Source: Acidobacteriota bacterium (GTDB taxonomy: Bacteria; Acidobacteriota; Terriglobia; Bryobacterales; Bryobacteraceae). From it: a stretch of DNA of 64,000 nucleotides. The translations under genes and the position numbers were made by a program. The DNA lies in contig CANIVU010000005.1 of assembly GCA_947470805.1 (NCBI GenBank), forward strand, positions 1 through 64,000. Reading direction: 5' to 3'. Under the pieces are notes generated by a model, which was not told the origin of the DNA, made no database searches, and saw nothing but the letters and a program-made list of their open reading frames with translations. Below, piece by piece: positions 27,558 to 36,662 of this stretch. Position 1 is the stretch's first letter. Each line of letters opens with the position of its first letter.

Positions 27558-28166
27558 TTATATAGCGCTCAGCAACCGATACTCCACCTTCCGTATTCCC
27601 CCCACCGTCGCGTAGGACGCAAACCCTAACGGAATGTTCTCGTCCATCTCCAATCCCCGCAGTTCCACCCGCCGTCCCACAATATCGGCGTCAATCACCA
27701 ACGCCCCGTCCATCCAACCGCGTATCCACTTCTCCGTCACTTCCAACCGGAACGCATACCACCGCCCCCGTTCAAAATCCCGAATCGTCGACGTGTCATT
27801 TTCCGTCGCATCGTCCCCATCTAAATTCGACAATCCAACCACCGTCCCCCCCCATCCCCCATTCACCCACGTGCAGTGCGATTCCCCCACCGGAAACGTA
27901 ATCGCCGCAAAAAAATCGTTCCCCTCCATCCGCGCCGCTTCAAACCGGATCTCATATCCCGTCTTCGGAAACGCCCCCGCCCACGTCACCCCCGTCATCC
28001 GCCCCTTGCCAAGCGTCAACACGCCATCCTTCACACTTACCGGACCATGCCCCGGAAACTCCGCCACCTTCCAACCTTGCAGCGATGCCCCATCAAATAG
28101 TGCCTTCCACTCCGCCCCTATTGCTCCGAAACAAACCAGCGCCAACAGTAACATCGGCTTCATCAT
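27558..28166 (-). CDS. DUF1080 (3-keto-disaccharide hydrolase-like) exported protein
   Basis: A 202-residue protein. The start at 28164-28166 gives a signal peptide (MMKPMLLLALVCFGAIGAEW). The family opening is WKALFDGASLQGWKVAEFPG, and the concanavalin-like core is YEIRFEAARMEGNDFFAAIT, GRWYAFRLEVTEKWIRGW and a terminal FASYATVGGIRKVEYR. DUF1080 proteins include 3-ketoglucoside hydrolases. Pairing with a Gfo/Idh/MocA enzyme (42 bp away) fits a 3-keto-sugar oxidation and hydrolysis route. The second Met codon at 28163 is an equally possible start. Confidence 0.82.
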   Translation of the reverse strand: MMKPMLLLALVCFGAIGAEWKALFDGASLQGWKVAEFPGHGPVSVKDGVLTLGKGRMTGVTWAGAFPKTGYEIRFEAARMEGNDFFAAITFPVGESHCTWVNGGWGGTVVGLSNLDGDDATENDTSTIRDFERGRWYAFRLEVTEKWIRGWMDGALVIDADIVGRRVELRGLEMDENIPLGFASYATVGGIRKVEYRLLSAI

Positions 28167-28229
28167 CCGCCCATTATAGTGGGCCCATCGTGGTAGCATT
28201 CCATCCAAGGGCGTCCGGAAACCAGCATA

Positions 28230-28604
28230 ATGTCCTCTACCGGCATCTACCATCGCCAACCCCTCGCCGGGCACCCTGGCTTCGCCGATGCCGTCAACCG
28301 CAATATCATCCGCTCGGAAATCGAAGGCGGCGTCCACCTCCTGGATCTTCTCCCGGGCGCGGTCCTTTTCATCGAAACAAGGAACCGCACCTACGAACTC
28401 GTCGTGGTCGATGGCGATTCCGTCCTCATCTCCGGCCACCCGGAATTCTGTCCGGAACCCGCTCCCGTTCGCATCTACGGCTCCACCTGGGGCGGGTCCA
28501 TGATCAAAACGAAATTCCTTGGCCGCGGTATGCATCTCGAGTTTGAGCACGCCGTCCATCGCCGCGTCGTCACGTCAACAATCGTTGAAATCCGTGAGGC
28601 CTGA
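28230..28604 (+). CDS. small conserved-looking protein of unknown function
   Basis: A 124-residue protein without signal peptide. Its composition is coding-like, with segments GGVHLLDLLPGAVLFIETRN, TYELVVVDGDSVLISGHPEF and STWGGSMIKTKFLGRGMHLE. The pattern suggests a compact beta-rich domain. It is divergent from the DUF1080 gene (63 bp) and convergent with the broken regulator. No family was recognised. Confidence 0.65.
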   Translation: MSSTGIYHRQPLAGHPGFADAVNRNIIRSEIEGGVHLLDLLPGAVLFIETRNRTYELVVVDGDSVLISGHPEFCPEPAPVRIYGSTWGGSMIKTKFLGRGMHLEFEHAVHRRVVTSTIVEIREA

Positions 28605-28619
28605 CGTCCACGGTGCTCC

Positions 28620-29885
28620 TCACAAAGCCGGCAGCCGGTGGCAGGCCACCACATCCAGCGTGTTCGGCGACCCAGCCATCGTTCGCACCCGCAGCAGAAT
28701 CTCAAAATGGCACGCCGGCCCGCCAGGGTCAATGCCGTGCGCGCGCAACGTCCGCGCCAACTCGGCCGTGTTCGTCACCAACTGCCCCGCCGCCTCCGTC
28801 CCCTCCGCGTTCGTCCCAGCCACCAGCAACACCTTCCCTGCCTGGTTCGGATTCCGGACCAAAGCGATAATCGCATACGCGTCGCCCGTGTCCCATCCGC
28901 CCGCCGTCGGCACATAGCGCGCCAACTCGCCCGCCCCCACCCGCTTGTTCCGCACCACTTCCCGGTTCAGCTCCGGGTCCCGCACAAAGTCAAACTCCAA
29001 CTGGTCCTGAAACAACGCGCCCCAGGGATTGGAACGGGAACTGCCCAGCAGCAGAAAATCGTCATCGCTCCGGAACGCGCTCAATTGCAATCTCCGCGCC
29101 GGATGAATCTTCATCCGTGCCGCTCCGGCGCCCGCCAGCCGCGAAACCGATAAGGCAATCCCCACATCCACCGCCGCCACGTTGACGCCCCGTAATAGCC
29201 GGATCGCCCGCTGCATGTCACTCCCCAGCGCCTCTGCATTGGCCGTATATTTCCGGTTCGCGTAGTCCGGCAGCGAAATCTGCGTTCCCGTCAGTTCCTG
29301 AATCGCCGATACATCCGGGTCAGCCAATACGACTTGTAGCTGGCGTCCCTCCTGCAACAAAACCGACCACGGCAGAACGTTCCGCGGCAAGACGATCTCG
29401 CTCGAACGGCTCCGGCTCCATAGCCACGTCCCCGATACCGCCGCCATCGCAATCAATAACGCAGGCAATGCCACGCCCCGCCACCGGGCGCTAACCGCCG
29501 TCACCTCCGGCACATCCGGAACCCGCGCGCTAATAACGCGAAACTCCGGCGCATACGAACCCGCTAAAAGTTCAATCCGCACCGCCGAGTCAGTCTCCGC
29601 GTAGAACTACTGCAACCGCTTTCGAACGTCCGACGCCGTCACGCGAACTACCGCGTCTTCTCCCGTGTCGTACGCCGGATCCCTCCCGAACAGCGCCACC
29701 CCAAGGTTCCGCTCCTTCAGTTGTTCCGATTGCCCCGCCAAGGTCTGGTCAACAATATGTTGCAGAAACTGCTGGCTCCGTCTGCTCCCCTTGAACGCCG
29801 GGCTTTCAAACAATTGGCGGAGATGCGCCAGCAGTGCAAGCTGCGGTACCCCAGACTCGGGCGCCACTTTGGCCTTGTTGGACAT
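28620..29885 (-). pseudogene. acidobacterial-type membrane regulator split by an in-frame TAG
   Basis: One reading frame runs from ATG 29883-29885 to 28620 with a single in-frame TAG at 29607-29609. The N-terminal part (92 codons) reads QLFESPAFKGSRRSQQFLQH, KERNLGVALFGRDPAYDTGE and DAVVRVTASDVRKRLQ, then the stop. The frame resumes as FYAETDSAVRIELLAGSYAPEF, a transmembrane segment (ALPALLIAMAAVSGTW) and about 250 residues ending DVVACHRLPAL. Intact relatives known to me read on through this point, typically with Gln, so CAG to TAG is the simplest lesion. A restart at GTG 29580-29582 would give a 320-residue protein without the N-terminal domain. It is divergent from the TonB receptor at 30096, a usual neighbour. 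Confidence 0.8.
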
Positions 29886-30095
29886 GCAGATTCGGCTCCG
29901 GCCACAGAATAGCACGGCGTAGCTACTGTTAGAAACGGCGCTGATGGAATAGTCGTTCTGTTTCAACTAGTTGGAGGGACGTTACAACCTGTTCCTAACG
30001 TTGAAGTGACGGGTCCGAAAAGGTATGCTCAGTCAGGCCGTGCTCTACGGCCGGGATTGACCGGGGTCCACGCCAAAAATTCGGGGGGAGTTGCC

Positions 30096-33000
30096 ATGTT
30101 GCAAAGAGTAAGTGCGCTAGTTCGTGTCGCCACCGTTGCCGCGGTTGGAATCGCCGTTTGTTTCGCGCAAGCGGAGCGCGGCGGCATTTCCGGATCGGTG
30201 AAGGATTCCAGCGGCGCCTCCATGGGCAAGGTCCGTGTCTCGGCGAAAAACCTCGGCACCGGATCCGTCGCCCGTGTGGAAACCACTGACGATGGCTATT
30301 ACAAAATTCCCTATCTGCCGGCTGGCAAGTACAGCATGGCCATTGAAAGTGCCGGCTTCGCCACCAATAAGGTGGACGACGTCCCCGTCCTCGTCGGCCA
30401 GATCACCACCATTGACGCCATCCTCAAACCCGGTACCATCCACGAAGAAGTCACCGTCACCGCCAACGCTCTCGGCATCGAACGCGTCAGTTCCTCCCTC
30501 GGCTACGTCGCCGGTGGCACCCAAATCATCGAACTCCCCACCGGCCGTAGCCCCTACGCCCTACTCACCCTCTCCCCCGGCGTCATCGCCACCGGCAACG
30601 CCGGCACCGGACCCATCGTCAACGGCGGCCGCTCCAACACCTCCGCCATCCTCTTCGATGGCCAGGACACCCGCAACAACTCCACCCTCGACAACGCCTA
30701 CACCCCACCCCAGGAAGCCGTCGCCGAAGTCCGCTTCATCACCAACAGCTTCTCCGCCGAATACGGCCGCTCCGCCGGCGGTGTCGTCGTCGCTGCTGGC
30801 CGCTCCGGCAGCAATGCCTTTCACGGCAGCGCCTACGACTATCTTCGCAACGACAAACTCAACGCCAACTCCTGGGCCAACAACACCAACGGCCTCGCCA
30901 TCGGTCGCCAACGCCGCAACGATTACGGCTTCACCCTCTCCGGCCCCGTTATCATTCCCAAACTCTTCGAAGGCCGCAACAAGACATTCTTCTTCTTCAA
31001 CTGGGAGCAAACGAACGATCACGGCGTCAGCACCCCCACCGCCAACGTCCCCACCGAACGCCAAATGAACGGCGATTTCTCCCAAACCCTCACCAGCGCC
31101 GGCGCCCTCATTCGCGTCTACGACCCGCTTACCACCGTCCCCGATGCCTCCCAGCGCTCCGGCTTCGGCCGCCAGCCCTTCGCCGGTAACATCCTCCCCG
31201 CCTCCCGCATGGACCCGATCATGAAGAAGGTGCTCAGCTACTACCCCGCCCCCACCCTCCCCATCTCCCCCACCGTCCAGGTCAACTGGTCCCAGAACTT
31301 CGCCAACATCGTCAAAACCGACCGCTGGTTCGCCCGTGGCGACCAGAACTTTGGCGACCGCAACAAGATGTTCTTCCGCTTCGGCTACCAGGCCACCCCC
31401 CGCACCAGCCCATTCACCAATATCGCCTTCCCCGGTGAAGGCACCAACGGCGGCGGCAACCAGAGCAACGTCGCCCATACCGCCGCCATCAGCGATACCC
31501 ACACCTTCCGCCCCAACCTGATCGGCGAATTCCGCGCCGGCTACACCCGCTCCATCACCAAGCTCTCGCCACTCAGCCTCGGCTTCGATATCACCAAACT
31601 CGGCCTGCCCCAGTATCTGAAAGCGGCCTCCGCCGACGCCATCTTCCCCCGCTTCAACATCGGTGACTTTACCGCCATCGGCCCGGATCGCGCCTCCCAC
31701 AACGTCGATGCAGAAACCACCCCCGAGTTCCAGGCCCACTTCACCTGGCTCAAGGGTGCCCACGCCGTCAAAACCGGCTACGACGTTCTCATCTGCGCCT
31801 TCAATACCTTCCGCCCGGACTACCCCTCCGGCCTCTTCGCCTTCGGTCGCGCCTTTACTCAGGGTCCGGACCCCGCCACCGCCACCGCCACCGCCGGCTA
31901 CGGCCTCGCCAGCGCCATGCTCGGCGCGCCCGATAGCGGCCAGTTCACCATCGGCCCCTCCCTCGCCCTCCTCCAGCCCAGCAATAACTGGTATCTCCAG
32001 GACGACTGGAAGCTCCGCTCCAATCTCACCATCAATCTCGGCATGCGTTTCGAATACCAGACGCCCTTCAAAGAACGCTACAACCAGCTCGCCTACTTCG
32101 ATCCCTCCGCCACCGAACCCGTCACCGGCCGCACCGGCCTGCTGACCATGACCAACGCCAACCACCGCTATCCCAGCAATCCCAATTACAACTGGGCTCC
32201 CCGCATCGGCCTCGCCTGGACCTTCCTCCCGCAAACGGTCTTCCGCGCCGGCTATGGAATCTTCTTCGCCCCAGGCAGCGGCGGCGTCGGCTCCAGCCCT
32301 GGCGATCTCGGCAGCGGCTCCTCCGTCAGCAACAACACCTTCTTCGGCCAGCCCCCCGCCGCGCCCAATACCCCCATCCCCGGCTCCTCTCTGGCCAATC
32401 CCTTCGTCACCGGCCTCCGCCCCTACCCCAACTCCCTCGTCGGCAGCGGCATCTCCGCCATCTGGCCCGATTGGCGCACCCCCACCAACCAAATGTGGAA
32501 CGCCAATATCCAGCGCAGCCTCGGGTCGAACTTCCTCGTCGAAGCCGCCTACATCGGCAGCCGCGGCATGCGCATCTGGAACAACTACAATCGCAACGCC
32601 ACCGACCCCCGTTCCCTCTCCCTCGGCAACCAACTCAACGCCCTCGTGCCCAACCCCTTCTTCGGCAAAATCGCCATCGGCACCATGAGCACCGCCACCG
32701 TCCGCCAAGGCATCCTGCTCGTCCCCTATCAGCAGTACGCCGGCAGCATCAACCAGATCCGCGCTTCCGTTGGCGACTCTTCCTATCACGGCTTCACCCT
32801 CCGCGCCGAACGCTCTTTCTCCAAAGGCCTGCTCTTCCAGGTCTCCTTCACCGGTGCCAAACTCATCGATAACGTCAACGAACGCTTCATCGGCGGCGCC
32901 AACTTCATCAACCCCTACGACCTCTCCCGCTCCCGCTCCATCTCCGCCGCCGATATCAACCGCCGCTTCGTCGCCAACTGGGTCTGGGAACTCCCCTTCG

Positions 33001-33494
33001 GCCACAACAAGCGGTTCCTCTCCCGCGGCATCGGCGGCATGATTCTCGGCAACTGGCAGGCCAGCGGCATCCTCTCCGCCCAAACCGGAACCCCCATCGC
33101 CATCAGCGCCGCCTGCACCATGCCCGGTGTCTCCGGCCTCGGCTGCTATGCCGATCGCGCCAAGAGCGGCGTGCTCTCCAACGACGCCCGCACCATGGCC
33201 CGCTGGTTCGATACCACCGCCTACACCAACCCCGGCGCCTACTCCTTCGGCTCCGGCTCCCGCACCGAACCCGATCTCCGCAACCCCGGCGCCTTCAGCT
33301 TCGATTCGGTGCTCAGCCGCTGGCAGCCCATCAAGGAACGCCTCCGCCTCCAGTACAGAGCCGAGTTCTACAATATGCTTAACCACCCCAACCTCGGCGC
33401 GCCCGCCACTGGCACCACCTCGTCCACCTTCGGCGTCATCACCACCAAGGCTGGAAACCGGACAATGGCCATGGCACTTCGCCTGGAGTTCTAA
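30096..33494 (+). CDS. Oar-like TonB-dependent receptor with carboxypeptidase-regulatory domain
   Basis: A 1132-residue outer-membrane protein. The start at ATG 30096 has GGGGGAG upstream and gives a signal peptide (SALVRVATVAAVGIAVCFAQ). Residues about 28-120 form a carboxypeptidase-regulatory/CNA-B-like domain (GGISGSVKDSSGASMGKVRV, TTDDGYYKIPYLPAGKYSMA). Next is a plug (IVNGGRSNTSAILFDGQDTR, ITNSFSAEYGRSAGGVVVAA). A long barrel follows, ending in the terminal Phe (TMAMALRLEF) typical of outer-membrane proteins. It is followed after 1 bp by GH71/99-like enzymes, suggesting uptake of glycan fragments released by them. Confidence 0.9.
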   Translation: MLQRVSALVRVATVAAVGIAVCFAQAERGGISGSVKDSSGASMGKVRVSAKNLGTGSVARVETTDDGYYKIPYLPAGKYSMAIESAGFATNKVDDVPVLVGQITTIDAILKPGTIHEEVTVTANALGIERVSSSLGYVAGGTQIIELPTGRSPYALLTLSPGVIATGNAGTGPIVNGGRSNTSAILFDGQDTRNNSTLDNAYTPPQEAVAEVRFITNSFSAEYGRSAGGVVVAAGRSGSNAFHGSAYDYLRNDKLNANSWANNTNGLAIGRQRRNDYGFTLSGPVIIPKLFEGRNKTFFFFNWEQTNDHGVSTPTANVPTERQMNGDFSQTLTSAGALIRVYDPLTTVPDASQRSGFGRQPFAGNILPASRMDPIMKKVLSYYPAPTLPISPTVQVNWSQNFANIVKTDRWFARGDQNFGDRNKMFFRFGYQATPRTSPFTNIAFPGEGTNGGGNQSNVAHTAAISDTHTFRPNLIGEFRAGYTRSITKLSPLSLGFDITKLGLPQYLKAASADAIFPRFNIGDFTAIGPDRASHNVDAETTPEFQAHFTWLKGAHAVKTGYDVLICAFNTFRPDYPSGLFAFGRAFTQGPDPATATATAGYGLASAMLGAPDSGQFTIGPSLALLQPSNNWYLQDDWKLRSNLTINLGMRFEYQTPFKERYNQLAYFDPSATEPVTGRTGLLTMTNANHRYPSNPNYNWAPRIGLAWTFLPQTVFRAGYGIFFAPGSGGVGSSPGDLGSGSSVSNNTFFGQPPAAPNTPIPGSSLANPFVTGLRPYPNSLVGSGISAIWPDWRTPTNQMWNANIQRSLGSNFLVEAAYIGSRGMRIWNNYNRNATDPRSLSLGNQLNALVPNPFFGKIAIGTMSTATVRQGILLVPYQQYAGSINQIRASVGDSSYHGFTLRAERSFSKGLLFQVSFTGAKLIDNVNERFIGGANFINPYDLSRSRSISAADINRRFVANWVWELPFGHNKRFLSRGIGGMILGNWQASGILSAQTGTPIAISAACTMPGVSGLGCYADRAKSGVLSNDARTMARWFDTTAYTNPGAYSFGSGSRTEPDLRNPGAFSFDSVLSRWQPIKERLRLQYRAEFYNMLNHPNLGAPATGTTSSTFGVITTKAGNRTMAMALRLEF

Positions 33495-33495
33495 T

Positions 33496-34776
33496 CTGCG
33501 TACCTGTCTAACTCTCCTCATCGCCCTCGGCGCGGCCCTCGCCGCCGCGCCGGCCGATCCAGATCCGGCAACTCTCAACAACAAAGTACTGCTCGGCTAT
33601 CAGGGCTGGTTTTCCTGTCCCAATGACGGCTCCGGCCGCTGGACCCACTGGTCCCGCGGTGCGCCCGCCCCGGAAACATTGACCGTCGAAATGTACCCCG
33701 ATCTTTCCGAATTCGCCGCCGACGAACTCTGCCCCATCCCCGGCATGACCATCGGCGACAAACCCGCTTTCCTCTTCTCCTCCCGCAATCCCAAAACCGT
33801 CAGCCGCCACTTTCGCTGGATGAAAGAGTACGGGCTCGACGGTGTCCTCGTCCAACGCTTCATCGGCGAAACCCGCCGCAAACGAGCCGATGGCGACGTC
33901 GTCCTCAAGAACATCATGGCCGCCGCCCGCGAATCCGGCCGCACCTTCGCCATCGAATACGATATCTCCGGCGGCAATCCCGCCACCTTCGCCCAAATGC
34001 TCAAAGACGATTGGCAATACCTCGTCGACGAACTCAAAGTCACCGCCCATCCCAACTACCAGCGCCACAACGGCAAACCCGTTCTCTCCATCTGGGGCAT
34101 GGGCCTCGGCGACGGCCCCGGCCATCCACCGGCCGACGCCAAGGAAGCTCTCGACCTCATCGTCTGGTTCAAGTTCCGCGCGCCCGAAGCGCGCTACCGC
34201 GTCACCTACATGGGCGGCACCCCCTCTCGCTGGGCCACCCTCACCGCCGATGCCAAATCGGACCCCGCCTGGGCCGAAGTCTACGCCATGATGGACGTCG
34301 TCCAGCCCTGGTCCGTCGGCCGCTACGGCACCCCCGCCGCCGCCGCCAAGTGGGCCGAATCCATCCTCGCCGCCGACGTGAAGAAGACGAAGGCCCAAGG
34401 CCAGCTCTACATGCCCGTCGTTTTCCCCGGCTTCTCCTGGCAAAATCTCAAACGAACTAACCGGCCCAATCAGATCCCCCGCCTCCGCGGCGAATTCCTC
34501 TGGCGCCAGGCCTACAACGCCAAAATGGCCGGCGCGACCATGCTCAAAATCGCCATGTTCGACGAAGTGGACGAAAGTACCGCCGTCATGAAGGTGGCCC
34601 CCAGTCGCGCCCTCGCCCCCGCCCAGGGCTTCTGGCTCACGCTCGATGCCGATGGCGCCACGCTCCCCAGCGATTGGTACCTCCGCCTCTCCGGCGAAAT
34701 CACCCGCCTCTACCATGGCGACATCCCGGCATCCGAGACACTCCCCACCAACCCCGGCCCGCCCTGGAAAAGATGA
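33496..34776 (+). CDS. GH71/99-like exported glycoside hydrolase (copy 1)
   Basis: About 426 residues. No ATG, GTG or TTG gives the obvious signal peptide RTCLTLLIALGAALAA. CTG 33496 lies 7 bases after GGAG and 1 base after the receptor stop, so a CTG start or coupled reinitiation is inferred. Family features are NNKVLLGYQGWFSCPNDGSG, TVEMYPDLSEF, HFRWMKEYGLDGVLVQRFIG, FAIEYDISGGNP, KPVLSIWGMGLGD and LWRQAYNAKMAGATMLKIAM. This resembles the GH71/99-like group, which includes endo-acting mannan/glucan enzymes, often annotated xylosidase/arabinosidase. Its stop overlaps the next gene's ATG (ATGA). Confidence 0.75.
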   Translation: MRTCLTLLIALGAALAAAPADPDPATLNNKVLLGYQGWFSCPNDGSGRWTHWSRGAPAPETLTVEMYPDLSEFAADELCPIPGMTIGDKPAFLFSSRNPKTVSRHFRWMKEYGLDGVLVQRFIGETRRKRADGDVVLKNIMAAARESGRTFAIEYDISGGNPATFAQMLKDDWQYLVDELKVTAHPNYQRHNGKPVLSIWGMGLGDGPGHPPADAKEALDLIVWFKFRAPEARYRVTYMGGTPSRWATLTADAKSDPAWAEVYAMMDVVQPWSVGRYGTPAAAAKWAESILAADVKKTKAQGQLYMPVVFPGFSWQNLKRTNRPNQIPRLRGEFLWRQAYNAKMAGATMLKIAMFDEVDESTAVMKVAPSRALAPAQGFWLTLDADGATLPSDWYLRLSGEITRLYHGDIPASETLPTNPGPPWKR

Positions 34777-36662
34777 AGCTCCTCCTCGCCCTCTTCTCGG
34801 TCGCCCTCGCCGCTCAAAACATCGATCCCTCCAGCCTCGATGGCAAGGTCCTCCTCGGCTACCAGGGCTGGTTCCGCTGTCCCGGCGGCGGAACAATGGG
34901 CACCAACTGGAGCCACTGGTCCAACGGCGTCCCCACCGCCGCCAGCCTCGTCATCGACATGTATCCCGACCTCCGCGAGTTCGAACCCGCGGAAACCTGC
35001 GCCGTCCCCGGCATGTCGATCGGCAACAACCCCGCCACCCTCTTCTCCTCCGGCAACAGCCGCACCGTCGCCCGCCACTTCGAATGGATGCAACACTACG
35101 GCCTCGATGGCGTGCTCCTCCAACGCTTCGTCACCGATATCCCCGGCAGCCGCTCCAGTGGCGATGCCGTCCTCAAAAACGTCATGGCCGCCGCCGAACG
35201 CTACGGCCGAGTCTTCGCCATCGAATACGACATCAGCGGCGCCAACCCCGCCACCGTCACCAGTGTTCTCCAACAGGATTGGCGCTATCTCGTCGAAACC
35301 CTCAACGTCACCGCCCACCCCCGCTACCTCCGCCACAACGGCAAACCCGTCGTCTCCGTCTGGGGCATCGGCCTCAACGATACACGCCATCCGCCCTCCA
35401 CCCCAGCCGCCGCTCTCGATCTCATTCGCTGGTTCCAAACCAACGCCGGCGCGGCCTACATTGGCGGCACCCCCGCCTACTGGCGAACCCGTTCCAACGA
35501 CGCCGCTACCGACCCTCGCTGGGCCGAAGCCTACCAGGCCATGGACGCCATCCAACCCTGGACCGTCGGCCGCTACGCCACCGTCGCCGACATAAACCGC
35601 TGGCAGACCGATCGCCTCCTCCCCGACCTCGCCGAAACCAACAAAACCGGCCAGCTCTACATGCCCGTCATCTTCCCCGGCTTCTCCTGGTTCAACCTCA
35701 ATCGCACCGCCAAACAAAATCAAATCCCCCGCCAGCGCGGCGAGTTTCTCTGGCGCCAGGCATACAACGCCAAAGCCGCCGGTGCTCGCACGTTGAAAAT
35801 CGCTATGTTCGACGAAGTCAACGAAAGCACCGCGATGTTCAAACTGGCCCCGCGCCGCGAAGCGACCCCGGACCAGGGCTTCTGGCTCACCCTCGATGCC
35901 GATGGCTTCACCCTCCCCAGCGATTGGTATCTCCGTTTAGCCGGCGAGATCACCCGCGGCTTCCACGGCCAGTCCCCCCTCGAATCCCAAATGCCCGAAA
36001 CCCCCGGCCCCCCCTGGCCGGACTCCTCTGGCGCCATGGCGCTCTCTCCCGCCACGCTCGCCCCGGAATCCATCTTCACTCTCAGCGCCGCTGTACTCCC
36101 CCCGGGGACCGCAACCGTCATCGATAGCACCGGCGTCAGCCACCCCGCCCCAGCGCTGCCCGGTCAACAGTACTTCGCCGCACCGAAAGCCATCGCCCCC
36201 GGCCCCGCGGCCCTGGTCTTTGCCACCGGCGATGGCGCCGTTCTCTACGGCAAAGCCACCATCGCCCCAGTCGCTCCTGGCCTATTCCCCGCCGCCACAC
36301 TACGCGTCCTCACCCCGGACGGCGCACAGTCCGTAACCCCCATCGTCGCCTGCCCTCCCGGCGCCGACTGCCAACCGGAACCGTTCGACCTCGGCCCCCC
36401 CGATAGCCTGGCCTTTCTGGAGCTCTACGGCACCGGCATCCGTGGCCGCTCCACCCTCCAATCGGTCACCTGCACCATCGCCGGCATCGACGCCCCGGTC
36501 CTCTTCGCCGGCCCGCAAACCGAAACCCCCGGCCTCGATCAAGTCACCGTCTCCCTCCCCCGAACCCTGCAAGGAACCGGCCCTGCGACACTGCGCCTGA
36601 TCGTCGACGGCATTCCCGCCAATGAACTCCAACTCCAATTAGCGCGCCAGGAAATCCAATAG
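34773..36662 (+). CDS. GH71/99-like glycoside hydrolase fused to a Solibacter-type C-terminal domain (copy 2)
   Basis: A 629-residue protein. Signal peptide MKLLLALFSVALAAQ; the catalytic domain (about 20-410) is paralogous to copy 1 (GKVLLGYQGWFRCPGG, HFEWMQHYGLDGVLLQRFVT, FAIEYDISGANPATV, FWLTLDADGFTLPSDWYLRL). Residues about 420-629 form a TIGR03437-like Solibacter C-terminal domain (SLAFLELYGTGIRGR, LFAGPQTETPGLDQVTVSLP, LRLIVDGIPANELQL). That module is common on secreted proteins in this lineage and may anchor or assemble them. The first gene lacks it. The two are translationally coupled by an ATGA overlap. Convergent with, and overlapping by 24 bp, the alpha/beta hydrolase gene. Confidence 0.87.
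   Translation: MKLLLALFSVALAAQNIDPSSLDGKVLLGYQGWFRCPGGGTMGTNWSHWSNGVPTAASLVIDMYPDLREFEPAETCAVPGMSIGNNPATLFSSGNSRTVARHFEWMQHYGLDGVLLQRFVTDIPGSRSSGDAVLKNVMAAAERYGRVFAIEYDISGANPATVTSVLQQDWRYLVETLNVTAHPRYLRHNGKPVVSVWGIGLNDTRHPPSTPAAALDLIRWFQTNAGAAYIGGTPAYWRTRSNDAATDPRWAEAYQAMDAIQPWTVGRYATVADINRWQTDRLLPDLAETNKTGQLYMPVIFPGFSWFNLNRTAKQNQIPRQRGEFLWRQAYNAKAAGARTLKIAMFDEVNESTAMFKLAPRREATPDQGFWLTLDADGFTLPSDWYLRLAGEITRGFHGQSPLESQMPETPGPPWPDSSGAMALSPATLAPESIFTLSAAVLPPGTATVIDSTGVSHPAPALPGQQYFAAPKAIAPGPAALVFATGDGAVLYGKATIAPVAPGLFPAATLRVLTPDGAQSVTPIVACPPGADCQPEPFDLGPPDSLAFLELYGTGIRGRSTLQSVTCTIAGIDAPVLFAGPQTETPGLDQVTVSLPRTLQGTGPATLRLIVDGIPANELQLQLARQEIQ

Noticed and set aside
30561-33584. A 1007-codon minus-strand open frame across the TonB receptor
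   Set aside because: Same compositional effect; no domain, no ribosome-binding site, and the + strand frame encodes a complete receptor with signal peptide and terminal Phe.
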